Both the position numbers and the translations under genes were made by a program. From Butyrivibrio sp. (GTDB lineage: Bacteria > Bacillota_A > Clostridia > Lachnospirales > Lachnospiraceae), in NCBI RefSeq assembly GCF_024699075.1, contig NZ_JAILQF010000287.1:1-25694 (forward strand): a DNA stretch of 25,694 nucleotides, written 5' to 3'. Of this stretch, positions 1-6,979 are shown one piece after another. The notes beneath the pieces were generated by a model. It was not told the DNA's origin and searched no databases. It was given only the letters and a program-made list of their open reading frames with translations. Every line of letters starts with the position of its first letter. Positions within the stretch are counted from its first letter, which is position 1.

Positions 1-93
1 CTGAAAGAGACTAAAGGTACTTGTTACATAACAATGGATGATGGGCGTACATTTGAACTTTCTAATTGTGCTTATATGAGGGTTTATTTATAG
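1..93 (+). CDS. 3' fragment of a gene resembling part of a LURP-one-like protein
   Basis: Frame 1 is open from the window edge to a TAG at 91-93, giving 30 residues. The stretch YITMDDGRTFELSN nearly repeats YITMDDGFTFEFSN from the LURP-one-like protein encoded on the other strand at 189-788. After that motif the fragment stops within eight residues, whereas the neighbour continues for about 80 more, so this frame lacks the C-terminal half of the fold. It may be the end of a paralogue truncated by a rearrangement, or an unrelated gene whose 3' end was overwritten by a copied segment. The part left of the window would decide. A terminator follows directly. Confidence 0.4.
   Translation: MKETKGTCYITMDDGRTFELSNCAYMRVYL
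25..66 (+). repeat. 42-bp inverted repeat, copy 1
   Basis: These 42 bases match the reverse complement of 468-509 at 39 of 42 positions. Two of the three differences fall in adjacent bases of one codon. Both copies are read in the same protein frame, so the match is a duplicated coding segment and not a regulatory palindrome. Confidence 0.8.
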
Positions 94-98
94 ACAAT

Positions 99-136
99 AA
101 AATCCGGGGGCTTTAAGCTGGTAGCCCTCGGATTTT
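99..136. terminator. bidirectional intrinsic terminator
   Basis: The arms AAAATCCGGGGGCT (99-112) and AGCCCTCGGATTTT (123-136) pair over 14 bp with one mismatch around a 10-nt loop. The A/T flanks give a U-run on either strand. It lies between the convergent ends of the fragment (stop at 93) and the LURP-one-like gene (stop at 189), so it can serve both. Confidence 0.8.
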
Positions 137-188
137 ATATGCTTTATTTGGGGTTAGTAAACATTCGATTATGACAAACCTGTCTCAT

Positions 189-788
189 TTAATTGGATGA
201 AGATGATGAAGATGACGAAACTGCATTATTTCTGTCTCTTATCATATGCTGAAGAGTTATAAGAATAGCAACTAAAATCTTCTCATATTGGGGTTTGTAG
301 ATATCGATGCAATATTTGTCATGTAATGAAAGCATCTTTTGTGAGATAACTGCTATAATGCTTCCGTCTCTGTCATAAATTTCAAAGTTAAGACCAAGAA
401 TATTGCCCTTTAACTGCCAGCCAAGACCTTCAATATTGGTGATGTCTTTGATGATATGAAATATCTCATTAGAAAATTCAAATGTAAACCCATCATCCAT
501 TGTTATGTAATGTCTTTCATGAAGGCTGAATATTTTTCTCTCTATATGAGCAACCATTCTCTCAGAAGTGTCATATATATTGGTTTTATCATGCAGTGAT
601 AAAAATTTGGATGAAGCATGATATACAACATTTTCATTACCATCTGTAATATCGATCTTATGATGGATAGTGAAAACTTTAGTGCTGGTAAATAAAGACT
701 TGGCAGGTCTTCCAAATCTTTCAACATTGTTGACGTTAGCGTCCTGACCTGCATCGCGGTAACGATGAACCTTAGAAAATACTCCCAT
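189..788 (-). CDS. LURP-one-related (LOR/YxjI-like) protein
   Basis: 199 residues from the ATG at 788, which has an AAGAAGGGG ribosome site just upstream. A longer frame starts at 848 but has no clear site. The protein shows the repeating beta-strand style of the LOR family (a tubby-like barrel): short strands alternate with turns such as FTIHHKIDITDGNENVVYHA, FLSLHDKTNIYD, FSLHERHYITMDDG and MLSLHDKYCIDI. The motif SLHDK/SLHER recurs three times. No signal peptide or membrane segment is evident, so it is probably cytoplasmic or peripheral. The tail carries eight consecutive serines before the final Asn. LOR proteins in bacteria have no firm biochemical role, so no function is assigned. It is divergent from the glycosyltransferase at 966, and the 177-bp gap probably holds both promoters. 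The fold call is moderately certain. Confidence 0.7.
   Translation of the reverse strand: MGVFSKVHRYRDAGQDANVNNVERFGRPAKSLFTSTKVFTIHHKIDITDGNENVVYHASSKFLSLHDKTNIYDTSERMVAHIERKIFSLHERHYITMDDGFTFEFSNEIFHIIKDITNIEGLGWQLKGNILGLNFEIYDRDGSIIAVISQKMLSLHDKYCIDIYKPQYEKILVAILITLQHMIRDRNNAVSSSSSSSSN
468..509 (-). repeat. 42-bp inverted repeat, copy 2
   Basis: Reverse-orientation partner of 25-66 with 39 of 42 identities, inside the LURP-one-like gene. It encodes the strand-turn-strand YITMDDG..TFE.SN. Confidence 0.8.
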
Positions 789-965
789 AAATTCCCCTTC
801 TTTTAAACTTTTTCCTGGTGATTTGATTTTTGCTCTGTAAAAGTACAAAATACAATTATAAGTATATATTACATATTACTGGTATAGCAATGGATTTAAG
901 CTATAAAGTTTGTACTATATTCATTTTACCAAAAGTAATTAAGATACAAAAAGGAAGATTATTAT

Positions 966-2603
966 ATGAAAATAAGTCTGTTAAATGATTCTTTTCCTCC
1001 AGTTATAGACGGCGTAGCTAATGTAGTTATGAATTATGCCAGGATCCTTCATGAAATGGAAGGTAACAGGGTTGTTGTTGCAACTCCGAGATATCCGGAT
1101 GCCAACTATTATCAGTATCCATATATGGTAATACCCTATCAAAGCTTTGATACTACAGAGATCATAAAAGGTTATAGAGCAGGTAATCCATTTGCTATTA
1201 GAGAACTTCAGGACCTTAAAGAGTTTAATCCTGATATCATACACTCTCACTGCCCTGTATCTTCTACTATTCTTGCAAGACTTCTTCGCCGCGAAACAGG
1301 AGCTCCTATAGTATTTACATATCACACCAAATTTGATGTTGATATTGCAAGAGCCGTAAAAGCTCAGATCATCCAGAAAGAGGCTATAAATGTACTTGTA
1401 TCTAATATAGAGGCCTGTGATGATGTCTGGGTTGTAAGTAAGGGCGCAGGAGAAAATCTCAGATCGCTTGGCTATACAGGGGAGTATCATGTTATGAACA
1501 ATGGCGTGGATTTTGCCAAAGGCCGCGCATCTGATGCAGAAGTTATAGAGGCAACTAAAGATTATGATCTGCCAAAAGATGTTCCTGTTTTTATCTTCGT
1601 TGGAAGGATCATTAAATATAAAGGCCTGTCCATGATACTTGATGCTTGCGAGATGCTGGATGAAGAAGGCATGGATTTCAGGATGGTATTTGTAGGAAGT
1701 GGCCCTGATGCAGAGGAACTGAGCCAAAGGGGGCAAAAACTTGGTAACAAAGTTATATTTACAGGCCCTATCTACGACAGAGAAGTGCTTAAAGCCTGGA
1801 ATACAAGAGCTGACCTTTTTCTCTTCCCATCTGTATATGATACAAACGGACTTGTAGTAAGAGAAGCTGCAGCATGTGGCCTTGCAAGCGTACTTATAAA
1901 GGATTCCTGCGCTGCTGAAGGCGTTACAGATGGAAGGAATGGCTATATCATAGAAGAAAACGGCAGATCCATGGCCGATCTTCTCTTAAGAGTCTGTAAG
2001 GATATGGACGCAGTCCATGATGTCGGCATGCATGCAATGGATGAAATATATATATCCTGGGATGATAGCGTACATCAGGCTTACGAGCGCTACGGCGAAG
2101 TACTTGAACTTAAAGCTGCAGGAAAGCTTGAAGATCACAGAAAACTTACCGCAAGACTTGAAGACTATTATGGACTCTTTGAACCATACTCGGATTCTCT
2201 TACGCACTTTCCTTTTGATATACAAAATGATATCAAGGACCTCTCAAGCGGCTTGTATAACGGAGTTAAGAATATCTCAATAACTTCTGCTAACATGATC
2301 AACGAAGCAATAGACAGCTCTACCAATATGATAGGTAAAACTATTGAAGCCTCCTCAAACGTCCTAGAAAAGACAATCGAGACATCTTCTAATGTAATAG
2401 GAAAGACAATTGAGACATCTTCTAACGTCATAGGAAAGACAATTGAAACCTCTTCAAACGTTATAGGCAAAACAATTAATACCTCTACTAATAAGCTCAA
2501 CGAAAAAGTCACGAACTCTGCTAATAAATTTAACGACAAGATTGAAAGCTTCTATAAAGCATACGATAAGTTCATATCAGAACTGGCAAAATCAGAAGAT
2601 TAA
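966..2603 (+). CDS. GT4-family glycosyltransferase with 11-residue-repeat C-terminal tail
   Basis: 545 residues; ATG after AAAGGAAG. The N-terminal Rossmann half begins MKISLLNDSFPPVIDGVANVV, the acceptor-side glycine loop typical of GT4 retaining transferases. The donor half (about 190-370) has FVGRIIKYKGL, FVGSGPDAEEL and FLFPSVYDTNGLVVREAAACG. The usual E-x7-E signature reads D-x7-E here (D of VYDTNG, E of REAAAC), a conservative change. The closest known activities are diacylglycerol glucosyltransferases and other nucleotide-sugar GT4 enzymes; the acceptor cannot be told. Residues about 433-531 are a run of 11-residue repeats of the type xIGKTIETSSN, unlike a usual GT4 end, probably an amphipathic helix or coiled coil. 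The GH13 gene follows after 46 bp, so they are probably co-transcribed. Confidence 0.88.
   Translation: MKISLLNDSFPPVIDGVANVVMNYARILHEMEGNRVVVATPRYPDANYYQYPYMVIPYQSFDTTEIIKGYRAGNPFAIRELQDLKEFNPDIIHSHCPVSSTILARLLRRETGAPIVFTYHTKFDVDIARAVKAQIIQKEAINVLVSNIEACDDVWVVSKGAGENLRSLGYTGEYHVMNNGVDFAKGRASDAEVIEATKDYDLPKDVPVFIFVGRIIKYKGLSMILDACEMLDEEGMDFRMVFVGSGPDAEELSQRGQKLGNKVIFTGPIYDREVLKAWNTRADLFLFPSVYDTNGLVVREAAACGLASVLIKDSCAAEGVTDGRNGYIIEENGRSMADLLLRVCKDMDAVHDVGMHAMDEIYISWDDSVHQAYERYGEVLELKAAGKLEDHRKLTARLEDYYGLFEPYSDSLTHFPFDIQNDIKDLSSGLYNGVKNISITSANMINEAIDSSTNMIGKTIEASSNVLEKTIETSSNVIGKTIETSSNVIGKTIETSSNVIGKTINTSTNKLNEKVTNSANKFNDKIESFYKAYDKFISELAKSED
2295..2558 (+). repeat. eight tandem 33-bp (11-codon) coding repeats
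   Basis: Residues 444-531 of the glycosyltransferase form eight consecutive 11-mers: MINEAIDSSTN, MIGKTIEASSN, VLEKTIETSSN, VIGKTIETSSN (twice), VIGKTINTSTN, KLNEKVTNSAN and KFNDKIESFYK. GVKNISITSAN just before fits as a ninth. The four central units are also very similar at DNA level, so this is a recent expansion. Hydrophobic residues recur at positions 1, 2 and 6, Lys near 4 and Ser/Thr/Asn at 8-11, as in hendecad helices that lie on membranes or form right-handed coiled coils. Confidence 0.9.
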
Positions 2604-2649
2604 TATATTTCTCAAATGAAACATTTCGTAAGGGATACGAGGAGATAAC

Positions 2650-4374
2650 ATGGCAGATAATGCAAGAGGGAACATAATACGGGATTTCAGACGTATGTCT
2701 TTTTATCAGATATGGATCAGGAGCTTTGCAGACGGCAATGGTGATGGCATAGGGGATCTTTTAGGCGTTTATGACAAGCTTGATTATATTAAATCCCTGG
2801 GCGTTGACGGAATCTGGTTTTCCCCAATCTACCCCTCTCCCAACGCCGACTACGGCTATGACATATCCGATTATTACAATATTCATCCCGATTATGGCGA
2901 TCTTGAACTCTTCAAGAAAGTCTTGGACGCTGCCCATAAAAAGGGACTTAAAGTCCTCATGGATCTTGTAGTCAATCACACCTCTGATGAGCATGAATGG
3001 TTCCTTGAAAGCAAAAAAAGTAAAGACAATAAATATAGTGATTATTATATTTGGAAGGATCCTAAGATCGTAAAAGGAAAGAAAGTTCCGCCCAATAACT
3101 GGGACTCCTTATTTGAAGGCAAAGCCTGGGACTACGTCCCTGAAAGAGATCAGTACTATCTTCACATTTTTGCCAGGAAGCAGCCTGATCTTAATATGGA
3201 TAATCCTGTTGTAAGAAATGAAGTCAAGAAGATCATGAGATTCTGGCTTTCTATGGGTGTTGATGGTTTTAGAGAAGATGTTATCACCTTTATATCCAAG
3301 CATCCTGATCTTCCGGATGGTTACCCCTTTATTCCTGTTGCAAATGGTATGCCATTTTATAAGGATGGCCCAAGAATCCAGGAATATCTCAGGGAATTCA
3401 GGGATGTCTGTCTTGAATACGGCGCTCTTCAGATAGGTGAAGCACCGATGACTACTGTGGAGACGGCTCTTTCATACATAACGGGTAAAGACAGAACACT
3501 TGATATGATGTTCCATTTTGATCATATGATGGCTGACTGTTTTTTGACAGAATATATTCACAGGGATTTCGATCTTGTAAAGCTCAAAAAAGCCTTTAGT
3601 AAATGGCAGACAAGGCTTCTTGGAAAGGGATGGAATGCTCTTTATATGGAGAATCATGACCATCCGCGTGTAATAAGCCGCTATGGTAATGAGAAAAAGT
3701 ACTGGAGAGAAAGCGGTACTGCGCTTGCAGCCTCTTATTTGTTTCAGCAAGGGACACCTTTTATCTATCAGGGCCAGGAAATAGGCATGACTAATATACG
3801 CCTTAGCTCTATCGATAAATATATAGATGTTTCATCTCACAACAACTATAACAATTTCCATACCAATGAGCCTGTAGCAAAGCGTCTTAAAAGGATCCAG
3901 GTTTCAAGCCGCGACTCTTCAAGGACTCCAATGCAGTGGAACAGCGGCAAATATGCCGGCTTTTCCACGGTAAAGCCATGGTTTTATTTAAATCATAATT
4001 ATAAGACAGTTAATGTACAGACGCAGGACGAGGATCCTTATAGCATTCTAAATTTCTACAGAAAATGTCTTTCTTTAAGAAAAGAGAATGAAGGCCTTAT
4101 ATATGGCAGATATCGTGAATATTTTCATTTTAGTAAAAAGCTCTATGTATATGGTAGACGCTGGAAAGAGGAGCGTTATCTTATCATAATCTCTTTTTCT
4201 GAAAACAAAGAAAAGATCAAAGTCCCGAAGGGATTTGATCTTTACGATGCCAAACTACTTATATCTAATTATAACGATACTAATAGTATAGATTATTATT
4301 CAGAATTAAGACCTTATGAAGTCAGGGTCTTTAGGAAAGATGCGCCGAAAGCTCAGCAACCTGACTGCGAATAA
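2650..4374 (+). CDS. GH13 alpha-glucosidase (oligo-1,6-glucosidase type)
   Basis: 574 residues, close to the 550-570 usual for oligo-1,6-glucosidases; start after GAGGAG. It should release glucose from the non-reducing end of small alpha-glucosides in the cytoplasm (no signal peptide). Conserved GH13 blocks: DLVVNH at 105-110, QPDLN at 178-182, GFREDVITF with the nucleophile Asp210, QIGEAP with acid/base Glu264, and ENHDHPR with stabilising Asp337. In this subfamily a Val directly after the nucleophile is associated with alpha-1,6 preference, and Val211 is present; activity on isomaltose-type oligosaccharides is therefore inferred. Two variations: Glu209 replaces the usual Met before the nucleophile, and His338 replaces the usual Gln after Asp337. 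The last 44 bp overlap the convergent nucleotidase gene. Trehalose-6-phosphate hydrolase is a less likely alternative. Confidence 0.9.
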   Translation: MADNARGNIIRDFRRMSFYQIWIRSFADGNGDGIGDLLGVYDKLDYIKSLGVDGIWFSPIYPSPNADYGYDISDYYNIHPDYGDLELFKKVLDAAHKKGLKVLMDLVVNHTSDEHEWFLESKKSKDNKYSDYYIWKDPKIVKGKKVPPNNWDSLFEGKAWDYVPERDQYYLHIFARKQPDLNMDNPVVRNEVKKIMRFWLSMGVDGFREDVITFISKHPDLPDGYPFIPVANGMPFYKDGPRIQEYLREFRDVCLEYGALQIGEAPMTTVETALSYITGKDRTLDMMFHFDHMMADCFLTEYIHRDFDLVKLKKAFSKWQTRLLGKGWNALYMENHDHPRVISRYGNEKKYWRESGTALAASYLFQQGTPFIYQGQEIGMTNIRLSSIDKYIDVSSHNNYNNFHTNEPVAKRLKRIQVSSRDSSRTPMQWNSGKYAGFSTVKPWFYLNHNYKTVNVQTQDEDPYSILNFYRKCLSLRKENEGLIYGRYREYFHFSKKLYVYGRRWKEERYLIIISFSENKEKIKVPKGFDLYDAKLLISNYNDTNSIDYYSELRPYEVRVFRKDAPKAQQPDCE

Positions 4375-4948
4375 AATTCCAGTCTTTGCAGCGGGTAAAA
4401 TTATCATTTGGAAATTCTGCATTTCTGTTCCAGGGGCGGTCAAATACATTAACCTTGAGGTCCGGAAGGTGATTAAAGAACTTAAATGCAGCAGGTGAAT
4501 CTTCTATAGCTACATCGAATTTCATTTTGTAATAATCTTCAAGTTCGAGCGTGAACTCGCTGTTCTTTATAAAGCTGTCTCTTCCGTATTTATTAAGACA
4601 AAAGAGGTTTACGCGCTTTAGATCGTGCTCATCAAGCCACATACGGGATGGTTCATAGGCGCTTGACGGGCGGCCTGTTATTATAGATACATTATGCCCT
4701 TTATCAAGCCATTCATTTACAACGCTGCAGGCACCTTCTGTTTCTTCATAAGACATAAGCGTCTGCGGAACATGAGCATCTATCATAAGTTTTTCGTACT
4801 GTTCTTTTGTAAGTCCAAAAGACTTTTGAAGGTCAAAAAATTCTATATTATCATAAGGAACTTCTTTTCCAAAAAGCTCTTTGGCAAGATTTGAAAGGGC
4901 TCTTGCTGTCTCACATAAGCAATCATCAAAATCAATATAAATATTCAA
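4331..4948 (-). CDS. HAD-superfamily 5'(3')-deoxyribonucleotidase-like phosphatase
   Basis: 205 residues. The start is a TTG at 4948-4946; the upstream AAAGGAG and the lack of an ATG before the catalytic motif support it. HAD motif I is DFDDCLCET, with nucleophile Asp6 and acid Asp8. Motif II is IITGRPSS (Thr91). A basic residue is available as motif III, and motif IV is AIEDSP (Glu149, Asp150). The small alpha-helical cap between motifs I and II and the short length fit the NT5C/YorS-like nucleotidase family, which dephosphorylates deoxyribonucleoside monophosphates; the substrate here is inferred. Its 3' end overlaps the convergent GH13 gene by 44 bp, so the two transcripts would be antisense there. 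Confidence 0.8.
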   Translation of the reverse strand: MNIYIDFDDCLCETARALSNLAKELFGKEVPYDNIEFFDLQKSFGLTKEQYEKLMIDAHVPQTLMSYEETEGACSVVNEWLDKGHNVSIITGRPSSAYEPSRMWLDEHDLKRVNLFCLNKYGRDSFIKNSEFTLELEDYYKMKFDVAIEDSPAAFKFFNHLPDLKVNVFDRPWNRNAEFPNDNFTRCKDWNFIRSQVAELSAHLS

Positions 4949-5003
4949 TATTTTAAACTCCTTTAATTATTTATTTTTTATAAACTCACTAATGATGCGG
5001 GAT

Positions 5004-5032
5004 TAATTAGCAGATATATAACTATATGTGAA
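5004..5032 (-). promoter_or_regulatory. possible promoter of the HAD nucleotidase gene
   Basis: Read on the minus strand: TTCACA (5032-5027), a 17-bp spacer and TAATTA (5009-5004). The -35 is one change from consensus, the -10 weaker. The start codon is about 55 bp downstream. Confidence 0.35.
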
Positions 5033-5131
5033 ATATTATCTCTCTTTTCGCATATTGATTTTACCACTAAGTTTAGCTCTTTTAAATGAATAAATGTTTC
5101 TTGTCAGGATCAGAATTAAGGAGGTACTATA

Positions 5132-6964
5132 ATGCGACAAAAGTTCCTATCCTGTGTTGTAGCTATGGCTATGACACTAAGTCTTCTTTCAGGATGTAGT
5201 AACAAAGCTTCCGATACTGCTACTACAGCAGAAACTGAAGCAACTGCCACAGCTTCAAGTCAGGATGTTTCTACAATGGATACTACTGATAACTCTTTTC
5301 CATCAACTTTGACCAATTCTGTTCATAATAGTGCAGCACCAGACTGGACTGAGTACAACCAGCTTATTTTTAATATAAAAAATACAACGGATTATACAGA
5401 GCGCGAAGCTATGATGCACCGAGCAGAAGATATTCTTATGTCTACAGGTGCTGTTGTACCTATATATTATTACAATGATACTTACCTTCAGAAAAAATCT
5501 ATAGATGGTATATATTCATCTTTATTTGGTACAAAGTATTTTATGTATGCCACAGGCTGCGCTAATAATACTTTAAGCGTCAGCCTTTCATCTGATCCTA
5601 CCTACCTTGATCCTGCACTCAACTCTTCTGTAGACGGAGCTTGTCTTGTAGCAAATACTTTTGCAGGCCTTTATACCTACAATTCAGATGGTGAGTGTAT
5701 TCCTTCACTTGCAGATAGTAATAATCCTTATGAAGTAAGTGAAGATGGACTTACCTATACTTTCCATTTAAAAGATAATCTGAAGTGGTCAGATGGAACT
5801 TCGCTTACGGCAAATGATTTTGTATATTCCTGGAACAGAGCTGTAAGTTCTTCAGTAAATGCTGACTATGCATATATGTTCAGCAATTTTGCAGGTTATG
5901 ATGATGGCAAGATCAAAGCTAAGGCAGTTGATGATAAGACTCTTACATTTACTCTTACATCTCCCTGTGCTTATATTCTTGATCTTATGGCATTCCCTAT
6001 CTTTTTCCCTGTAAATCAGGCATGTGTAGATGCTGCTGATCCTGACGGCGTTAATCCGGGAGCCTGGGCTGAGTCTACAGGTTTTGTTGCAAGCGGAGCC
6101 TTTACACTTAAATCCTGGGAGCCTGGCAACAAAATGATCTATGAAAAAAATCCATATTTCTACGATGCAGAAAATGTGGCTATAGATCAGCTGGTATTCC
6201 TCCTTTCTTCAGATGAGAATGTTATATATAGTGCGTATGTTAACGGTGAGATCGACTTCGCTGATTCAGTTCCTACTGATAAAATAGCAGGTTATCTATC
6301 CTCCGGTGATCCTGAATTTCATATAGCGCCTAACCTTGGTACCTATTATTTTGCTTTTAATGTTAACAGTCACCTTTTTGATGGCAAGACATCTGAACAG
6401 GCAGCTGCAATGAGAAGGGCTATAGGCCTTCTTGTAGACAGGTCTTATATTGTTGAAAACATAGGTCAGACCGGTCAGGTCATAGCAACATCATTTATAC
6501 CTGAAGGTATGCTTGATGGTAACGGCGGCGTATTTAAAACAAGTGATGATCAGTATTCTTTCCCTGATTCATCATCAACGGGGTACTATCCTGCAGAAAA
6601 GACAGATGCTTCAGTTGATGAAGCCAAAGCGCTTCTTGAAGAGGCAGGCTATACTTTTGGCTCTGATGGTAAGCTTTCTCCAGAAACTCCGATAGCTTTT
6701 GAATTTCTGACCAATGATAGTCAAACGCACATTCTTGTTGCAGAAGCAATTAAGAATGATCTGGCACAAGTCGGTATAGAAGTTACTGTTGTTAAGGAAG
6801 ACTGGAATACCTTCCTTCAGGACCGCAAAGATGGTAATTATGATGTTGCAAGAGAAGGATGGCTTGCAGATTTTAATGATCCTATAAATATGCTTGAGAT
6901 GTTTATCACAGATTCAGGAAACAACGATCCTCAGTTCGGCAGAGAGCCGTATGTAGAAGAATAA
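5132..6964 (+). CDS. circularly permuted oligopeptide-binding lipoprotein (SBP_bac_5 family)
   Basis: 610 residues after AAGGAGG. A lipoprotein signal (LLSGC, Cys22) and a Thr/Ala/Ser-rich linker (about 23-66) anchor it outside the membrane. Order is abnormal. Residues 68-141 (PDWTEYNQLIF, DYTEREAMMHRAEDIL, AVVPIYYYNDTYLQKK, GTKYFMYA) match the last ~75 residues of OppA-type proteins. Residues 145-610 then run from the usual mature N-terminus (TLSVSLSSDPTYLDPAL, ANTFAGLYTY, LTYTFHLKDNLKWSDG) to GWLADFNDP...GNNDPQFG and stop where the moved segment would normally begin. All parts are present once, so this is a permutation, not a truncation. No permease or ATPase genes are nearby; the next gene, 15 bp on, is a chemoreceptor. 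A sensing role is inferred; uptake with distant partners is possible. Confidence 0.88.
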   Translation: MRQKFLSCVVAMAMTLSLLSGCSNKASDTATTAETEATATASSQDVSTMDTTDNSFPSTLTNSVHNSAAPDWTEYNQLIFNIKNTTDYTEREAMMHRAEDILMSTGAVVPIYYYNDTYLQKKSIDGIYSSLFGTKYFMYATGCANNTLSVSLSSDPTYLDPALNSSVDGACLVANTFAGLYTYNSDGECIPSLADSNNPYEVSEDGLTYTFHLKDNLKWSDGTSLTANDFVYSWNRAVSSSVNADYAYMFSNFAGYDDGKIKAKAVDDKTLTFTLTSPCAYILDLMAFPIFFPVNQACVDAADPDGVNPGAWAESTGFVASGAFTLKSWEPGNKMIYEKNPYFYDAENVAIDQLVFLLSSDENVIYSAYVNGEIDFADSVPTDKIAGYLSSGDPEFHIAPNLGTYYFAFNVNSHLFDGKTSEQAAAMRRAIGLLVDRSYIVENIGQTGQVIATSFIPEGMLDGNGGVFKTSDDQYSFPDSSSTGYYPAEKTDASVDEAKALLEEAGYTFGSDGKLSPETPIAFEFLTNDSQTHILVAEAIKNDLAQVGIEVTVVKEDWNTFLQDRKDGNYDVAREGWLADFNDPINMLEMFITDSGNNDPQFGREPYVEE

Positions 6965-6979
6965 GGAGGGGGTTTTTAT

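Noticed and set aside
981..1736. A 251-codon minus-strand frame
   Set aside because: It lies wholly inside the glycosyltransferase gene, lacks a ribosome site and encodes no recognisable motif.
2295..2558. 33-bp repeats as a CRISPR-like array
   Set aside because: The repeats are contiguous with no spacers, in frame, and code for a periodic protein tail.
5132..6964. Reading the binding protein as a truncated pseudogene
   Set aside because: It stops about 75 residues early only if the normal order is assumed; the missing segment is present at the N-terminus, and the frame, signal peptide and ribosome site are intact.
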